NCBI RefSeq assembly: GCF_005403045.1
Contig: NZ_BJCL01000004.1
Coordinates: forward strand, 303,818 to 367,817
Source of the DNA: Pseudaquabacterium pictum
GTDB taxonomy: Bacteria; Pseudomonadota; Gammaproteobacteria; Burkholderiales; Burkholderiaceae_C
Direction: 5' to 3'
DNA length: 64,000 nt
Shown here: positions 42,651 through 51,972 of the stretch, in pieces
Position numbering within the stretch: the stretch's first letter is position 1
Layout of the letters: each line of letters starts with the position of its first letter
The notes under the pieces: model-generated
The model's input: the letters and a program-made list of their open reading frames with translations, nothing else
Databases searched by the model: none
What the model was told of the DNA's origin: nothing
Translations under genes and position numbers: made by a program

Positions 42651-43565
42651 GTGAACTTCTCTGAAATGCTGAACATCGGGCTGATGCAGGGCTTTGCCGG
42701 CCTCAGCCTGTTTGCGGTGCTGCTGCTGATGGGCCTGGGGCTGGCCATCATCTTTGGCCAGATGGGCGTGATCAACATGGCGCATGGCGAGTTCATGACC
42801 ATCGGCGCCTACACCATCTACCTGGGCAGCACGTTGGCCGAGAAGTTCGCGCCGCACCTGATGTCGGTTTACTTCCCCTTCGCCATCGTGCTGGCCTTCT
42901 GCTTCGCCTTTGCGCTGGGCTGGCTGGTGGAATGGGCGCTGATCCGGCACCTGTACAAGCGCCCGCTGGACACCCTGCTGGCCACCTGGGGCATCAGCCT
43001 GGCGCTGCAGCAGTGCTTCCGCAGCTTCATCGGGCCCAAGGAAGTGTCGCCCACCCTGCCCGACTGGCTGCTGGGCTCCTGGGCGCCCCACCCCGGGCTG
43101 GACATTCCGATCAACGGCATGTTCGTGCTGGGGCTCACCACCTTCGTCACCTGCGCCGTGCTGCTGGCGCTGGCCAAGAGCCGCTGGGGCCTGCGGGTGC
43201 GCGCCACCGTCAGCAACCGGGTGATGGCCAATGCCATCGGCATCAACACCCAGAAGACCGACCGCCTGACCTTCGCCATCGGCTGCGGCATCGCCGGCGT
43301 GGCCGGCGCGGCCTTCACCACCATCGGCTCCACCGGGCCGACCTCGGGCTCGCTGTACATCGTCGACAGCTTCCTCGTCGTCACCTTCGGCGGCGCCGCC
43401 AGCCTGCTGGGCACGGTGGTCTCGGCCTTCGGCATCGCCCAGACCCAGTCGATCACCGAATTCTTCCTGTCAGGCTCGATGGCCAAGGTGATCACGCTGT
43501 CGCTGATCGTGCTGATCCTGATGGTGCGGCCGCAGGGGCTGTTCGCCTCCAAGGTTCGGCGCTGA
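42651..43565 (+). CDS. urtB: Urea/amide ABC transporter permease (LivH type)
   Basis: 304 residues from a GTG at 42651 (GGGAG upstream); ATG at 42666 is the alternative. Eight or so membrane helices of the branched-chain permease fold: GLAIIFGQMGVINMAHGEFM is the family signature, and RVMANAIGINTQKTDRLTF is the cytoplasmic loop that contacts the ATPases. Length is about that of LivH-type proteins, without the long N-terminal domain that many UrtB proteins have. Forms the membrane pore with the next gene product. Confidence 0.92.
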   Translation: MNFSEMLNIGLMQGFAGLSLFAVLLLMGLGLAIIFGQMGVINMAHGEFMTIGAYTIYLGSTLAEKFAPHLMSVYFPFAIVLAFCFAFALGWLVEWALIRHLYKRPLDTLLATWGISLALQQCFRSFIGPKEVSPTLPDWLLGSWAPHPGLDIPINGMFVLGLTTFVTCAVLLALAKSRWGLRVRATVSNRVMANAIGINTQKTDRLTFAIGCGIAGVAGAAFTTIGSTGPTSGSLYIVDSFLVVTFGGAASLLGTVVSAFGIAQTQSITEFFLSGSMAKVITLSLIVLILMVRPQGLFASKVRR

Positions 43566-43587
43566 ACTGTTACCGGAGCACCTCCCG

Positions 43588-44781
43588 ATGAATGCACTGA
43601 AAGACCTGATCAAGCGCTACCAGCTGGCCAGCCTGCTGCTGCTGACCGTGCTGCTGGCGGTGGTGCTGCCGCTGACCCTGGACATCTTCCGCCTCAACCT
43701 GGTGGGCAAGTACCTGACCTATGCCTTCGTCGCCATCGGCCTGGTGATGGTGTGGGGCTACGGCGGCGTGCTGAGCCTGGGCCAGGGCGTGTTCTTCGGC
43801 CTGGGCGGCTATGCGATGGCGATGTTCCTGAAGCTGGAGGCCAGCGACCCCATCACCACCAAGATCCAGAGCACGCCCGGCATCCCCGACTTCATGGACT
43901 GGAACCAGCTGACGGCGCTGCCGCTGTTCTGGGAGCCCTTCCGCTACCTCAGCTTCACCCTGGTCGCCATCGTCGCGGTGCCGATGCTGCTGGCCTGGAT
44001 CATCAGCTTCGCGATGTTCAAGCGCCGGGTGGGCGGGGTGTACTTCGCCATCATCACCCAGGCGGTGGCGCTGATCCTCACCGTGCTGATCATCGGCCAG
44101 CAGGGCTACACCGGCGGCGTCAACGGCATGACCGACCTGAAGACGGTGCTGGGCTGGGACACCCGCACCGACAGCGCCAAGTACATCCTCTACTACCTGT
44201 GCGTGGCCCTGCTGGTGGCCAGCATCCTGCTGTGCCGCTGGATGCAGACCGGCAAGGCCGGCACCCTGCTGCTGGCCATGCGCGACAAGGAAGACCGGGT
44301 GCGCTTCTCCGGCTACGACGTGGCCAACTTCCGCATCTTCACCTTCTGCCTGGCGGCGGGGCTGTCGGGCATCGGCGGCGCGCTGTTCTCGCTGCAGGTG
44401 GGCTTCATGTCGCCCAGCTTCGTCGGCATCGTGCCCAGCATCGAGATGGTGATCTACGCGGCGGTGGGCGGCCGCATGAGCCTGGTGGGCGCGGTCTACG
44501 GCGCGCTGATCGTCAATGCCGGCAAGACCTTCTTCTCCGAAAGCTTCCCCGAGCTGTGGCTGTTCATGATGGCTGCGCTGTTCATCGGCGTGACCATGGC
44601 CTTCCCGATGGGCCTGGCCGGGCTGTGGGAAAGCCATGTGATGCCCTGGTGGAAGAAGCGTGCCGCCGCCAAGGCACCGGCACCCGTCGCACCGCTGCCT
44701 GCCACGCCGGCTCCCAAGGCGGCGGCCGGCACCGACACCCCGCCCCTGCCGCCTGGCGTGAGCGGCCAGCAGGCTGCCTGA
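43588..44781 (+). CDS. urtC: Urea/amide ABC transporter permease (LivM type)
   Basis: 397 residues. Second permease: MVWGYGGVLSLGQGVFFGLGGY is the LivM signature, SGYDVANFRIFTFCLAAGLSG the coupling loop. The C-terminal 35 residues are a Pro/Ala-rich cytoplasmic tail (KAPAPVAPLPATPAPK) without known role. GGAG ribosome site; 22 bases after urtB and 16 before urtD. Confidence 0.93.
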   Translation: MNALKDLIKRYQLASLLLLTVLLAVVLPLTLDIFRLNLVGKYLTYAFVAIGLVMVWGYGGVLSLGQGVFFGLGGYAMAMFLKLEASDPITTKIQSTPGIPDFMDWNQLTALPLFWEPFRYLSFTLVAIVAVPMLLAWIISFAMFKRRVGGVYFAIITQAVALILTVLIIGQQGYTGGVNGMTDLKTVLGWDTRTDSAKYILYYLCVALLVASILLCRWMQTGKAGTLLLAMRDKEDRVRFSGYDVANFRIFTFCLAAGLSGIGGALFSLQVGFMSPSFVGIVPSIEMVIYAAVGGRMSLVGAVYGALIVNAGKTFFSESFPELWLFMMAALFIGVTMAFPMGLAGLWESHVMPWWKKRAAAKAPAPVAPLPATPAPKAAAGTDTPPLPPGVSGQQAA

Positions 44782-44797
44782 GCAAGGACTGCCCACC

Positions 44798-45541
<744 letters not shown>

Positions 45542-45554
45542 AGGAGCAGCACAC

Positions 45555-46244
45555 ATGTTGAGCGTGAAGGACCTGTTCGTGGCCTATGGCCAAAGCGAGG
45601 CGCTGCACGGCATCTCGTTCGAGGCAGAGAAGAAGGAGACGGTGGCCATCATGGGCCGCAACGGCATGGGCAAGACCACGCTGTTCAAGAGCCTGATGGG
45701 CGTGCTGCCCACCAAGAGCGGCAGCGTCAGCGTGGCGGGCCAGGAGATCAGCAAGGACGAGAGCTACCGCCGCGTGGCCAAGGGCATCGCCTATGTGCCG
45801 CAGGGCCGGATGATCTTCCCGACGCTGAGCGTGGAAGAGAACATCCAGACCGGGCTGGAGAACGCCAAGCACCGCCGCATCCCGGAGGAGATCTACGCGC
45901 TGTTCCCGGTGCTGTGGGACATGCGCCGCCGCAAGGGCGGCAACCTGTCGGGCGGGCAGCAGCAGCAGTTAGCCATCGCCCGCGCGCTGGTGACCGATCC
46001 GAAGGTGCTGCTGCTCGACGAGCCCACCGAAGGCATCCAGCCCTCGATCATCAAGGACATCGCCAAGGCGCTGAACGAGATCCGCAAGATGCGCGACATC
46101 ACCATCGTGGTGAGCGAGCAGGTGCTGAGCTTTGCGCTGGACGTGGCCGACCGGCTGTTCGTCATCGAAGGCGGCCGCCTGGTGCACGAGACGCGCCGCG
46201 CCGACACCGATGTCGCCCACATCAAGCAATACCTGTCGGTCTGA
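45555..46244 (+). CDS. urtE: Urea/amide ABC transporter ATPase
   Basis: 229 residues, LivF-type. Walker A GRNGMGKTTLFKS, signature NLSGGQQQQLAIARAL, Walker B VLLLDEPTEGIQPS. AAGGAG ribosome site overlaps the end of urtD. Fifth transporter gene; 39 bases ahead of formamidase. Confidence 0.94.
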   Translation: MLSVKDLFVAYGQSEALHGISFEAEKKETVAIMGRNGMGKTTLFKSLMGVLPTKSGSVSVAGQEISKDESYRRVAKGIAYVPQGRMIFPTLSVEENIQTGLENAKHRRIPEEIYALFPVLWDMRRRKGGNLSGGQQQQLAIARALVTDPKVLLLDEPTEGIQPSIIKDIAKALNEIRKMRDITIVVSEQVLSFALDVADRLFVIEGGRLVHETRRADTDVAHIKQYLSV

Positions 46245-46283
46245 CAGGTCCCACTTTCCCACCCCGCACCGCAGGAGATGCAC

Positions 46284-47507
46284 ATGGCCGAGACCCTGAT
46301 CAGCGTTGACCTCACCAAGAGCCCGCTGGAAAACGAGAACATCCACAACCGCTGGCACCCCGACATCCCGATGGCCTGCTGGGTGAACCCGGGGGATGAC
46401 TTCATCCTGGAAACCTTCGACTGGACCGGCGGCTTCATCAAGAACAACGACTCGGCCGATGACGTGCGCGACATCGACCTGAGCACGGTGCACTACCTCA
46501 GCGGCCCGGTGGGCGTGAAGGGCGCCGAGCCGGGCGACCTGCTGGTGGTGGAGCTGCTGGACATCGGCGCCAAGCAGGACAGCCTGTGGGGCTTCAACGG
46601 CTTCTTCAGCAAGAAGAACGGCGGCGGCTTCCTGACCGAGCACTTCCCCCAGGCGCAGAAGTCGATCTGGGACATCGAAGGCATGTTCACCAAGAGCCGG
46701 CATGTGCCGGGCGTGCGCTATGCCGGCCTGATCCACCCCGGCCTGATCGGCTGCCTGCCCGACCCCAAGATGCTGGAGGCCTGGAACGCGCGTGAGCAGG
46801 CCCTGATCGACACCGATCCCACCGGCAGCCTGGCCAACCCGCCGTTTGCCGGCACAGCCCACATGGGCAAGATGACCGGGGATGCCAAGGCCAAGGCCGC
46901 CGCCGAAGCGGCGCGCACCGTGCCCCCGCGTGAACATGGTGGCAACTGCGACATCAAGGACCTGTCGCGTGGCGCCAAGGTCTACTTCCCGGTCTATGTC
47001 GATGGCGCCGGCCTGAGCGTGGGCGACCTGCACTTCTCCCAGGGCGACGGCGAGATCACCTTCTGCGGCGCCATCGAGATGGCCGGCTGGGTGCACATGA
47101 AGGTGACGCTGATCAAGGGCGGCATGGCCAAGTACGGCATCAAGAACCCGATCTTCAAGCCCAGCCCGATCACGCCCACCTACAACGACTACCTGATCTT
47201 CGAAGGCATCAGCGTCGACGAGAGCGGCAAGCAGTACTACCTGGATGTGAACGTGGCCTACCGACAGGCCTGCCTGAACGCCATCGAGTACCTGAAGAAG
47301 TTCGGCTACTCCGGCGCCCAGGCCTACAGCATCCTGGGCACGGCACCGGTGCAGGGCCACATCAGCGGCGTGGTGGATGTGCCCAACGCCTGCGCCACGC
47401 TGTGGCTGCCCACGCAGATCTTCGATTTCGACATCAACCCCAGCGCCGCCGGGCCGGTGAAGCACCTGGATGGCTCGGTGGTGATGCCGCTGTCGCCCGA
47501 CCTCTGA
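46284..47507 (+). CDS. fmdA: Formamidase
   Basis: 407 residues from the ATG at 46284; an ATG six bases earlier directly abuts the AGGAG site (46273-46277), so the second one has the proper spacing. Acetamidase/formamidase family: WHPDIPMACWVNPGDDF, AGLIHPGLIGCLPD, CDIKDLSRGAKVYFPV and QAYSILGTAPVQGHISGVVD are all typical of FmdA. Hydrolyses formamide (and poorly acetamide) to formate plus ammonia in the cytoplasm. Follows the five transporter genes, so uptake and hydrolysis are one unit. Confidence 0.94.
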   Translation: MAETLISVDLTKSPLENENIHNRWHPDIPMACWVNPGDDFILETFDWTGGFIKNNDSADDVRDIDLSTVHYLSGPVGVKGAEPGDLLVVELLDIGAKQDSLWGFNGFFSKKNGGGFLTEHFPQAQKSIWDIEGMFTKSRHVPGVRYAGLIHPGLIGCLPDPKMLEAWNAREQALIDTDPTGSLANPPFAGTAHMGKMTGDAKAKAAAEAARTVPPREHGGNCDIKDLSRGAKVYFPVYVDGAGLSVGDLHFSQGDGEITFCGAIEMAGWVHMKVTLIKGGMAKYGIKNPIFKPSPITPTYNDYLIFEGISVDESGKQYYLDVNVAYRQACLNAIEYLKKFGYSGAQAYSILGTAPVQGHISGVVDVPNACATLWLPTQIFDFDINPSAAGPVKHLDGSVVMPLSPDL

Positions 47508-47524
47508 GCGCCGGAGCCGCCGCC

Positions 47525-47869
47525 ATGCCCACCTACGACTACGCCTGCGGCGACTGCGGCGGCTTCGACGCCTTCCGCAGCCTGGCCGACCGCAACGAGC
47601 CTGCGCTGTGCCCCGATTGCGGCGGCGCGTCACCCCGGGTGTTTGCCACCGCGCCGCGGCTGGCGCTGATGGACGGCGGCACCCGCACCGCCATGGCCAC
47701 CAATGAGCGGGCGCGGCACGAGCCCCGCCGGTCAGGCGACTACGCGCGGCTGAAGCACCCCGCCGGCTGCGGCTGCTGCAGCACCGGCGTGGGCAAGAAG
47801 GCGACGGTGACCGGCGCCAACGGCAACAAGGCCTTTCCCAGCAAGCGGCCCTGGATGATCAGCCACTGA
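47525..47869 (+). CDS. fmdB: FmdB-type zinc-ribbon protein
   Basis: 114 residues from the ATG at 47525. N-terminal zinc ribbon: PTYDYACGDCGGFDAF, then LCPDCGG gives the CxxC...CxxC pair of the FmdB family. A second Cys group (GCGCCSTGVG) lies near the C-terminus. FmdB was named as a regulator of formamidase expression, but the domain is widespread and its biochemical role is open. Last gene of the operon, converging on the Lrp-type gene 15 bases away. Confidence 0.9.
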   Translation: MPTYDYACGDCGGFDAFRSLADRNEPALCPDCGGASPRVFATAPRLALMDGGTRTAMATNERARHEPRRSGDYARLKHPAGCGCCSTGVGKKATVTGANGNKAFPSKRPWMISH

Positions 47870-47884
47870 GGCTGGCAGCCGCGC

Positions 47885-48397
47885 TCAGATCGGCAGCTGC
47901 GTCGTCGACAGCACCTGCTTCAGCCCCATGAACGAGCGCACCTGGCGCACGCCGGGCAGGTGCAGCAGCTGCTCGGCATGCAGGCGGTTGAAGCTCTCGT
48001 TGTCGCGGGTGCGGACGATCATGAAGTAGTCGAACTCGCCGGTGATGACATGGCATTCCATGCAGCCGGAGACCTGGGTCACCGCCTTCTCGAAGGCCGC
48101 GAACGATTCCGGCGTCGACCGGTCGAGCACCACGCCGATCATCACCACCATGCCGGCATCCAGCGCCCGCGGGTTCAGCAGCGCCACGATGTCCTGGATC
48201 AGGCCCAGCTTCTTCAAGCGGTCCACCCGCCGCAGGCAGGCCGGCGCACTCAGGTTGACCTTGCGGGACAGTGCCACGTTCGACACCGAGGCATCGCGCT
48301 GCAGCGCCCGCAGGATCTGCCGGTCGGTGCGGTCGAGCTCGGCGTCCGGCAACGGCTCAACAGCTGCCCTCGTCTGATGAACTTTTGTTGTGCTCAA
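47885..48397 (-). CDS. acdR: Lrp/AsnC-family regulator adjacent to acdS
   Basis: 170 residues from a TTG at 48397 with AGGA upstream; the open frame continues 26 codons further without conserved sequence. Helix-turn-helix at about residues 20-70 (LDRTDRQILRALQRDASVSN, then SAPACLRRVDRLKKLGLI) and RAM/AsnC ligand domain after it (VTGEF-like VITGEFDYFMIV, VRQVRSFMGLKQV). A divergent Lrp-type gene beside ACC deaminase is the acdR arrangement known from plant-associated proteobacteria, where it switches acdS in response to ACC and leucine. Symbol given from context. Confidence 0.85.
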   Translation of the reverse strand: MSTTKVHQTRAAVEPLPDAELDRTDRQILRALQRDASVSNVALSRKVNLSAPACLRRVDRLKKLGLIQDIVALLNPRALDAGMVVMIGVVLDRSTPESFAAFEKAVTQVSGCMECHVITGEFDYFMIVRTRDNESFNRLHAEQLLHLPGVRQVRSFMGLKQVLSTTQLPI

Positions 48398-48427
48398 GAT
48401 GCGTTTCCTGCAATTCTGATGGCTTGA

Positions 48428-48445
48428 ATCATTGAATGAAATGAT
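48428..48445. promoter_or_regulatory. Lrp-box candidate in acdR-acdS intergenic region
   Basis: ATCATT-gaatga-AATGAT, perfect 6-bp arms, in the AT-rich 138-base divergent region (48398-48535), one of the few AT-rich stretches of the window. An AT-rich dyad is what Lrp-type proteins bind. A TTGCAA (48470) with a T-run 17 bases on (48493) may mark the acdS promoter, weakly. Confidence 0.45.
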
Positions 48446-48535
48446 CTTCGTGCGCAAGCAGCCTTGATTTTGCAACCCTGTGACGCGCCATCTTTTTTAG
48501 CATGGCGGCGTGCTGTCATCACGCCAGGAACTGCC

Positions 48536-49552
48536 ATGAACCTCGACCGTTATCCCCGCCACCCGCTCACCTTCGGCCCCTCGCCGATCCAGCCGCTCAA
48601 GCGCCTGAGCGCCCACCTCGGCGGCAAGGTGGACCTCTACGCCAAGCGCGAGGACTGCAACAGCGGCCTGGCCTTCGGCGGCAACAAGACCCGCAAGCTG
48701 GAGTACCTGATCCCCGAGGCGCTGGCACAGGGCTGCGACACGCTGGTGTCGATCGGCGGCATCCAGTCCAACCAGACCCGCCAGGTGGCCGCGGTGGCTG
48801 CCCACCTGGGCCTGCGCTGCGTGCTGGTGCAGGAGAACTGGGTCAACTATTCCGATGCGGTCTACGACCGGGTCGGCAACATCGAGATGTCGCGCATCCT
48901 GGGTGCCGACGTGCGGTTGGACGCCGCGGGCTTCGACATCGGCATCCGCCCCAGCTGGGAGCAGGCGATGGAAGACGTGCGGCGTGCCGGCGGCAAGCCG
49001 TTCCCGATCCCGGCCGGCTGCTCCGAGCATCCGCTGGGCGGCCTGGGCTTTGTCGGCTTTGCCGAAGAGGTGCGCGCCCAGGAGGCCGAGATGGGCATCC
49101 GCTTCGACTACATCGTGGTCTGCTCGGTCACCGGCAGCACCCAGGCCGGCATGGTGGTGGGCTTCGCGGCCGACGGCCGGGCCGACCGGGTCATCGGCAT
49201 CGATGCCTCGGCCAAGCCGGAGCAGACCCGCGCGCAGATCCTGCGCATCGCCCGCCACACCGCCGAGCTGGTGGACCTGGGCCGGCCGATCACCGAGGCC
49301 GACGTGGTGCTCGACACCCGCTTCGGCGGCCCCGAGTACGGTCTGCCGAACGAGGGCACGCTGGAAGCCATCCGCCTGTGCGCCCGCCAGGAAGGCATGC
49401 TGACCGACCCGGTCTACGAGGGCAAGTCGATGCACGGCATGATCGAGATGGTGCGCCAGGGCGAGTTCCCGGCCGGCTCGAAGGTGCTGTACGCCCACCT
49501 GGGCGGCGTGCCGGCGCTCAACGCCTACAGCTTCCTGTTCCGCAACGGCTGA
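48536..49552 (+). CDS. acdS: 1-Aminocyclopropane-1-carboxylate (ACC) deaminase
   Basis: 338 residues, the standard length for AcdS; ATG at 48536 has AGGA seven bases upstream. PLP enzyme that cleaves ACC, the ethylene precursor of plants, to 2-oxobutyrate and ammonia. All residues that separate it from D-cysteine desulfhydrase are present: Lys51 ([12 protein letters not shown]), Ser78 ([10 protein letters not shown]), Tyr294 and Glu295 (DPVYEGKSM) and Leu322 (YAHLGG). Divergent from the Lrp-type regulator. Suggests contact with plants, or use of ACC as a nitrogen source, consistent with the amide genes beside it. Confidence 0.96.
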   Translation: MNLDRYPRHPLTFGPSPIQPLKRLSAHLGGKVDLYAKREDCNSGLAFGGNKTRKLEYLIPEALAQGCDTLVSIGGIQSNQTRQVAAVAAHLGLRCVLVQENWVNYSDAVYDRVGNIEMSRILGADVRLDAAGFDIGIRPSWEQAMEDVRRAGGKPFPIPAGCSEHPLGGLGFVGFAEEVRAQEAEMGIRFDYIVVCSVTGSTQAGMVVGFAADGRADRVIGIDASAKPEQTRAQILRIARHTAELVDLGRPITEADVVLDTRFGGPEYGLPNEGTLEAIRLCARQEGMLTDPVYEGKSMHGMIEMVRQGEFPAGSKVLYAHLGGVPALNAYSFLFRNG

Positions 49553-49651
49553 GCGGCGGAGCGGCACGCGCCCGGCCTGTCGCGGGCGTGAAGCAGCCAC
49601 GCCGGCCACGCTGGCAGCATCGGGTGTCCCCACCCCTGCGAAGGCGACGCC

Positions 49652-50491
49652 ATGACCGATCTCGTCCACCTGCTGGTCGACCAGCCCCTGCCCGGCGTCA
49701 GCCGCCTGACGCTGAACCGCCCGGAGAAGCGCAATGCGCTGAACAACCAGCTCCGCGGCGAGTTGCTGGCCATGCTGGAGCAGAACGACCGCGACGAGGC
49801 GGTGCGGGTCACCATCCTCCGCGGCGCCGGCCCGGCCTTCTGCGCCGGCTATGACCTGTCGGCCGACAACCGCCAGGGCCAGCCGTACCACACGGCCGGC
49901 GGGCTGGGCCAGTGGCCGCGCCATGTGGTCGACGGCTGGTTCCGCATCTGGGATCTGGCCAAGCCGGTGATCGCCCAGGTGCATGGCTGGTGCCTAGCCG
50001 GCGGCAGCGAGCTGGCCACCGCCTGTGATCTTGTCTACGTGGCCGACGATGCCCGCATCGGCTACCCGCCGGTGCGGCTGAGGAGCCCGCCCGACATGCA
50101 GTTCCACCCCTGGACCATGGGCATGCGCCAGGCCATGGAATCGATGCTGACCGGCGATGCGCTGAGCGGCCAGGAGGCCGCCGCCCGCGGCTGGGCCAAC
50201 CGCGCCCACCCGGCCGATGCGCTGGACGCCGAGGTGCTGGCCGTGGCCGGCCGCGTGGCCCAGCTGCCCATCGAGCTGGCGGCCATCAACAAGCGCAGCG
50301 TGCACCGGGCGATGGAGATCATGGGCCTGCGCGCGGCCATCCGCGCCGGCACGGAGCTGCAGGCCCTGGCCTTCCAGACCCCCGCCAGCCAGGCCTACAT
50401 GGGCCGCTTCCGCCGCGATGGCGAGAGCGTCAGCGCCCTGCTCAGCGAACGCGACGCCGCCTTCGGCGACTACCGCGAAGGCGGCGGCTGA
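49652..50491 (+). CDS. Enoyl-CoA hydratase/isomerase family protein
   Basis: 279-residue crotonase. GPAFCAGYDLSAD and VHGWCLAGGSELATACD form the oxyanion hole and keep the first catalytic Glu (GGSEL); the second Glu region reads YPPVRLRSPPDM and lacks it. WTMGMRQAMESMLTGD is like the carnitinyl-CoA/thioesterase-type members. Starts 99 bases after acdS on the same strand with no obvious shared role. Confidence 0.88.
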   Translation: MTDLVHLLVDQPLPGVSRLTLNRPEKRNALNNQLRGELLAMLEQNDRDEAVRVTILRGAGPAFCAGYDLSADNRQGQPYHTAGGLGQWPRHVVDGWFRIWDLAKPVIAQVHGWCLAGGSELATACDLVYVADDARIGYPPVRLRSPPDMQFHPWTMGMRQAMESMLTGDALSGQEAAARGWANRAHPADALDAEVLAVAGRVAQLPIELAAINKRSVHRAMEIMGLRAAIRAGTELQALAFQTPASQAYMGRFRRDGESVSALLSERDAAFGDYREGGG

Positions 50492-50684
50492 GCGGCCGGG
50501 CCAGGACGGCCCGCCCATCCCCCCGACAGACCAGACGGCGGGCCCCCGGTCCGCTGCGGGATGGATGCGCCCGGGCCCTGCCTCTGCGGATGATGGGACA
50601 CCGGATGCATCCGCAACCGGTGCGGCGCACGATCGCAAGGCCGGGCAGCGCCGTGGCATCCGGCCACCCCCAGGAGATTCCCAC

Positions 50685-51647
50685 ATGGGCAAGTCGACCA
50701 CCCTCCAGCAGCTGACCCCCGGCCATGAAGGCGACACGCCACCGGCCGCGCTGGCCAGCGAGGCCACGCAGTACGAGACCCTGCAAGGCCTGAACTTCAA
50801 CCTGCTCGACCCGAACGCCGAGTCCAGCAACGCCGTGGACCCCGAGTCCGCCGCAGGCACCACCGAGTACGAGGGCTCGCTGGGTGGCGAAGCCGCCGAC
50901 GAGGCCTTCGCTGGAACGCCACCCGACGCGCTGCTGGGCAGTTACGACGCCAGCGAAACGGCTGGCATGGACGAAGTCATCATCGGCAGCGACGACCGGG
51001 TGCGCGTGGGCAACACCACGGCCTACCCCTGGCGCGCGATCTGCGGGCTGAAGATCACCGCAGCCAACGGCAAGCGCTTCATCGGCACCGGCTGGATGGT
51101 CTCGCCGCGCACGGTGATCACCGCGGGCCACTGCGTCTTCATGCACAACGAAGGCGGCTGGGCGCGGTCGGTCGAGGTGGTGCCGGGGCTCAACGATGCG
51201 TCGCGCCCGTACGGCAGCGCCTCCAGCGGTGCGCTGCGCAGCGTGACCGGCTGGACCCAGTCGCGCAACCGCGAGTACGACTACGGCGCCATCATCCTGC
51301 CGGCCAACGCCCGCCTGGGCGCGCGCACAGGCTGGTTCGGCCTGGCGGTGCGCGACGATGCCTTCCTGCGGGCGGCCAGCCTGAACCTGTCGGGCTACCC
51401 CGGCGACAAGGGCGGCAACCAGCAGTGGTTCATGGCGCAGCGGGCCAAGAGCGTGTCGGGCCGCGTCATCACCTACAACATCGACACCATGGGCGGCCAG
51501 AGCGGCTCACCGGTGTGGATCCTGCAGAACGGCCAGCGCTACGGCGTGGGCGTGCACACCAACGGCTCCAGCAGCGGCAACTCGGCCACGCGCATCAACA
51601 CCGACGTGTTCAACCGCATGATGGCGTGGAAGAACGAAGGCGCCTGA
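50685..51647 (+). CDS. Trypsin-like serine protease (V8/glutamyl-endopeptidase-like), no signal peptide
   Basis: 320 residues from the ATG at 50685, with CAGGAG eight bases before. Residues 1-100 are acidic and disordered-looking (DPNAESSNAVDPESAAGTTE), possibly a propeptide; the chymotrypsin fold starts at about EVIIGSDDRVRVGNTT. Triad: His in VITAGHCVF, Asp in YDYGAIIL, Ser in GGQSGSPVWI. VIIGSDDR-type mature starts occur in V8-like enzymes. No Sec or Tat signal is visible, which points to a cytoplasmic protease or non-classical export. A small domain protein and an LRR-kinase follow directly. Confidence 0.88.
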   Translation: MGKSTTLQQLTPGHEGDTPPAALASEATQYETLQGLNFNLLDPNAESSNAVDPESAAGTTEYEGSLGGEAADEAFAGTPPDALLGSYDASETAGMDEVIIGSDDRVRVGNTTAYPWRAICGLKITAANGKRFIGTGWMVSPRTVITAGHCVFMHNEGGWARSVEVVPGLNDASRPYGSASSGALRSVTGWTQSRNREYDYGAIILPANARLGARTGWFGLAVRDDAFLRAASLNLSGYPGDKGGNQQWFMAQRAKSVSGRVITYNIDTMGGQSGSPVWILQNGQRYGVGVHTNGSSSGNSATRINTDVFNRMMAWKNEGA

Positions 51648-51658
51648 GCACCGCCACC

Positions 51659-51907
51659 ATGCCGACCTTCCAGCTGCAATTGCTGCGTGCCGACGGCCAG
51701 CCGGCCGCGGATGCGCTGGTGTCGGTGGCTGCCGCCCCAGGTGCGATGCCGGACCTGGGGCTGGTGGCCGATGCGGCCGGCCGGCTGTCGATCGACGGCC
51801 CGGCCGGCGCCTACAGCCTCAGCATCTGGCTGGACGGGCGCGCGCACCGCGTGCCGTGCGATCTGCGCGCCGGTGCCGGCACCGTGGTGCTGCGGCTGCC
51901 CGGCTGA
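51659..51907 (+). CDS. Small carboxypeptidase-regulatory-like domain protein
   Basis: 82 residues from the ATG at 51659, 11 bases after the protease stop. One beta-sandwich-like domain: TFQLQLLRADGQPAADALVS, DAAGRLSIDGPAGAYSLSI and AGAGTVVLRLPG follow the carboxypeptidase-regulatory (transthyretin-like) repeat pattern. No signal peptide. Close spacing makes it a likely partner, inhibitor or adaptor of the protease. Confidence 0.68.
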   Translation: MPTFQLQLLRADGQPAADALVSVAAAPGAMPDLGLVADAAGRLSIDGPAGAYSLSIWLDGRAHRVPCDLRAGAGTVVLRLPG

Positions 51908-51972
51908 GCCGCACCGACGGTGGCGCGCGGAGCGCCGCCGACAATGCAGGGCCGGATCCCACCACCCTGCCC

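Noticed and set aside
50217..50684. An N-terminal extension of the trypsin-like protease back to 50217
   Set aside because: That stretch lies within the crotonase gene in another frame and the ATG at 50685 has CAGGAG at good spacing.
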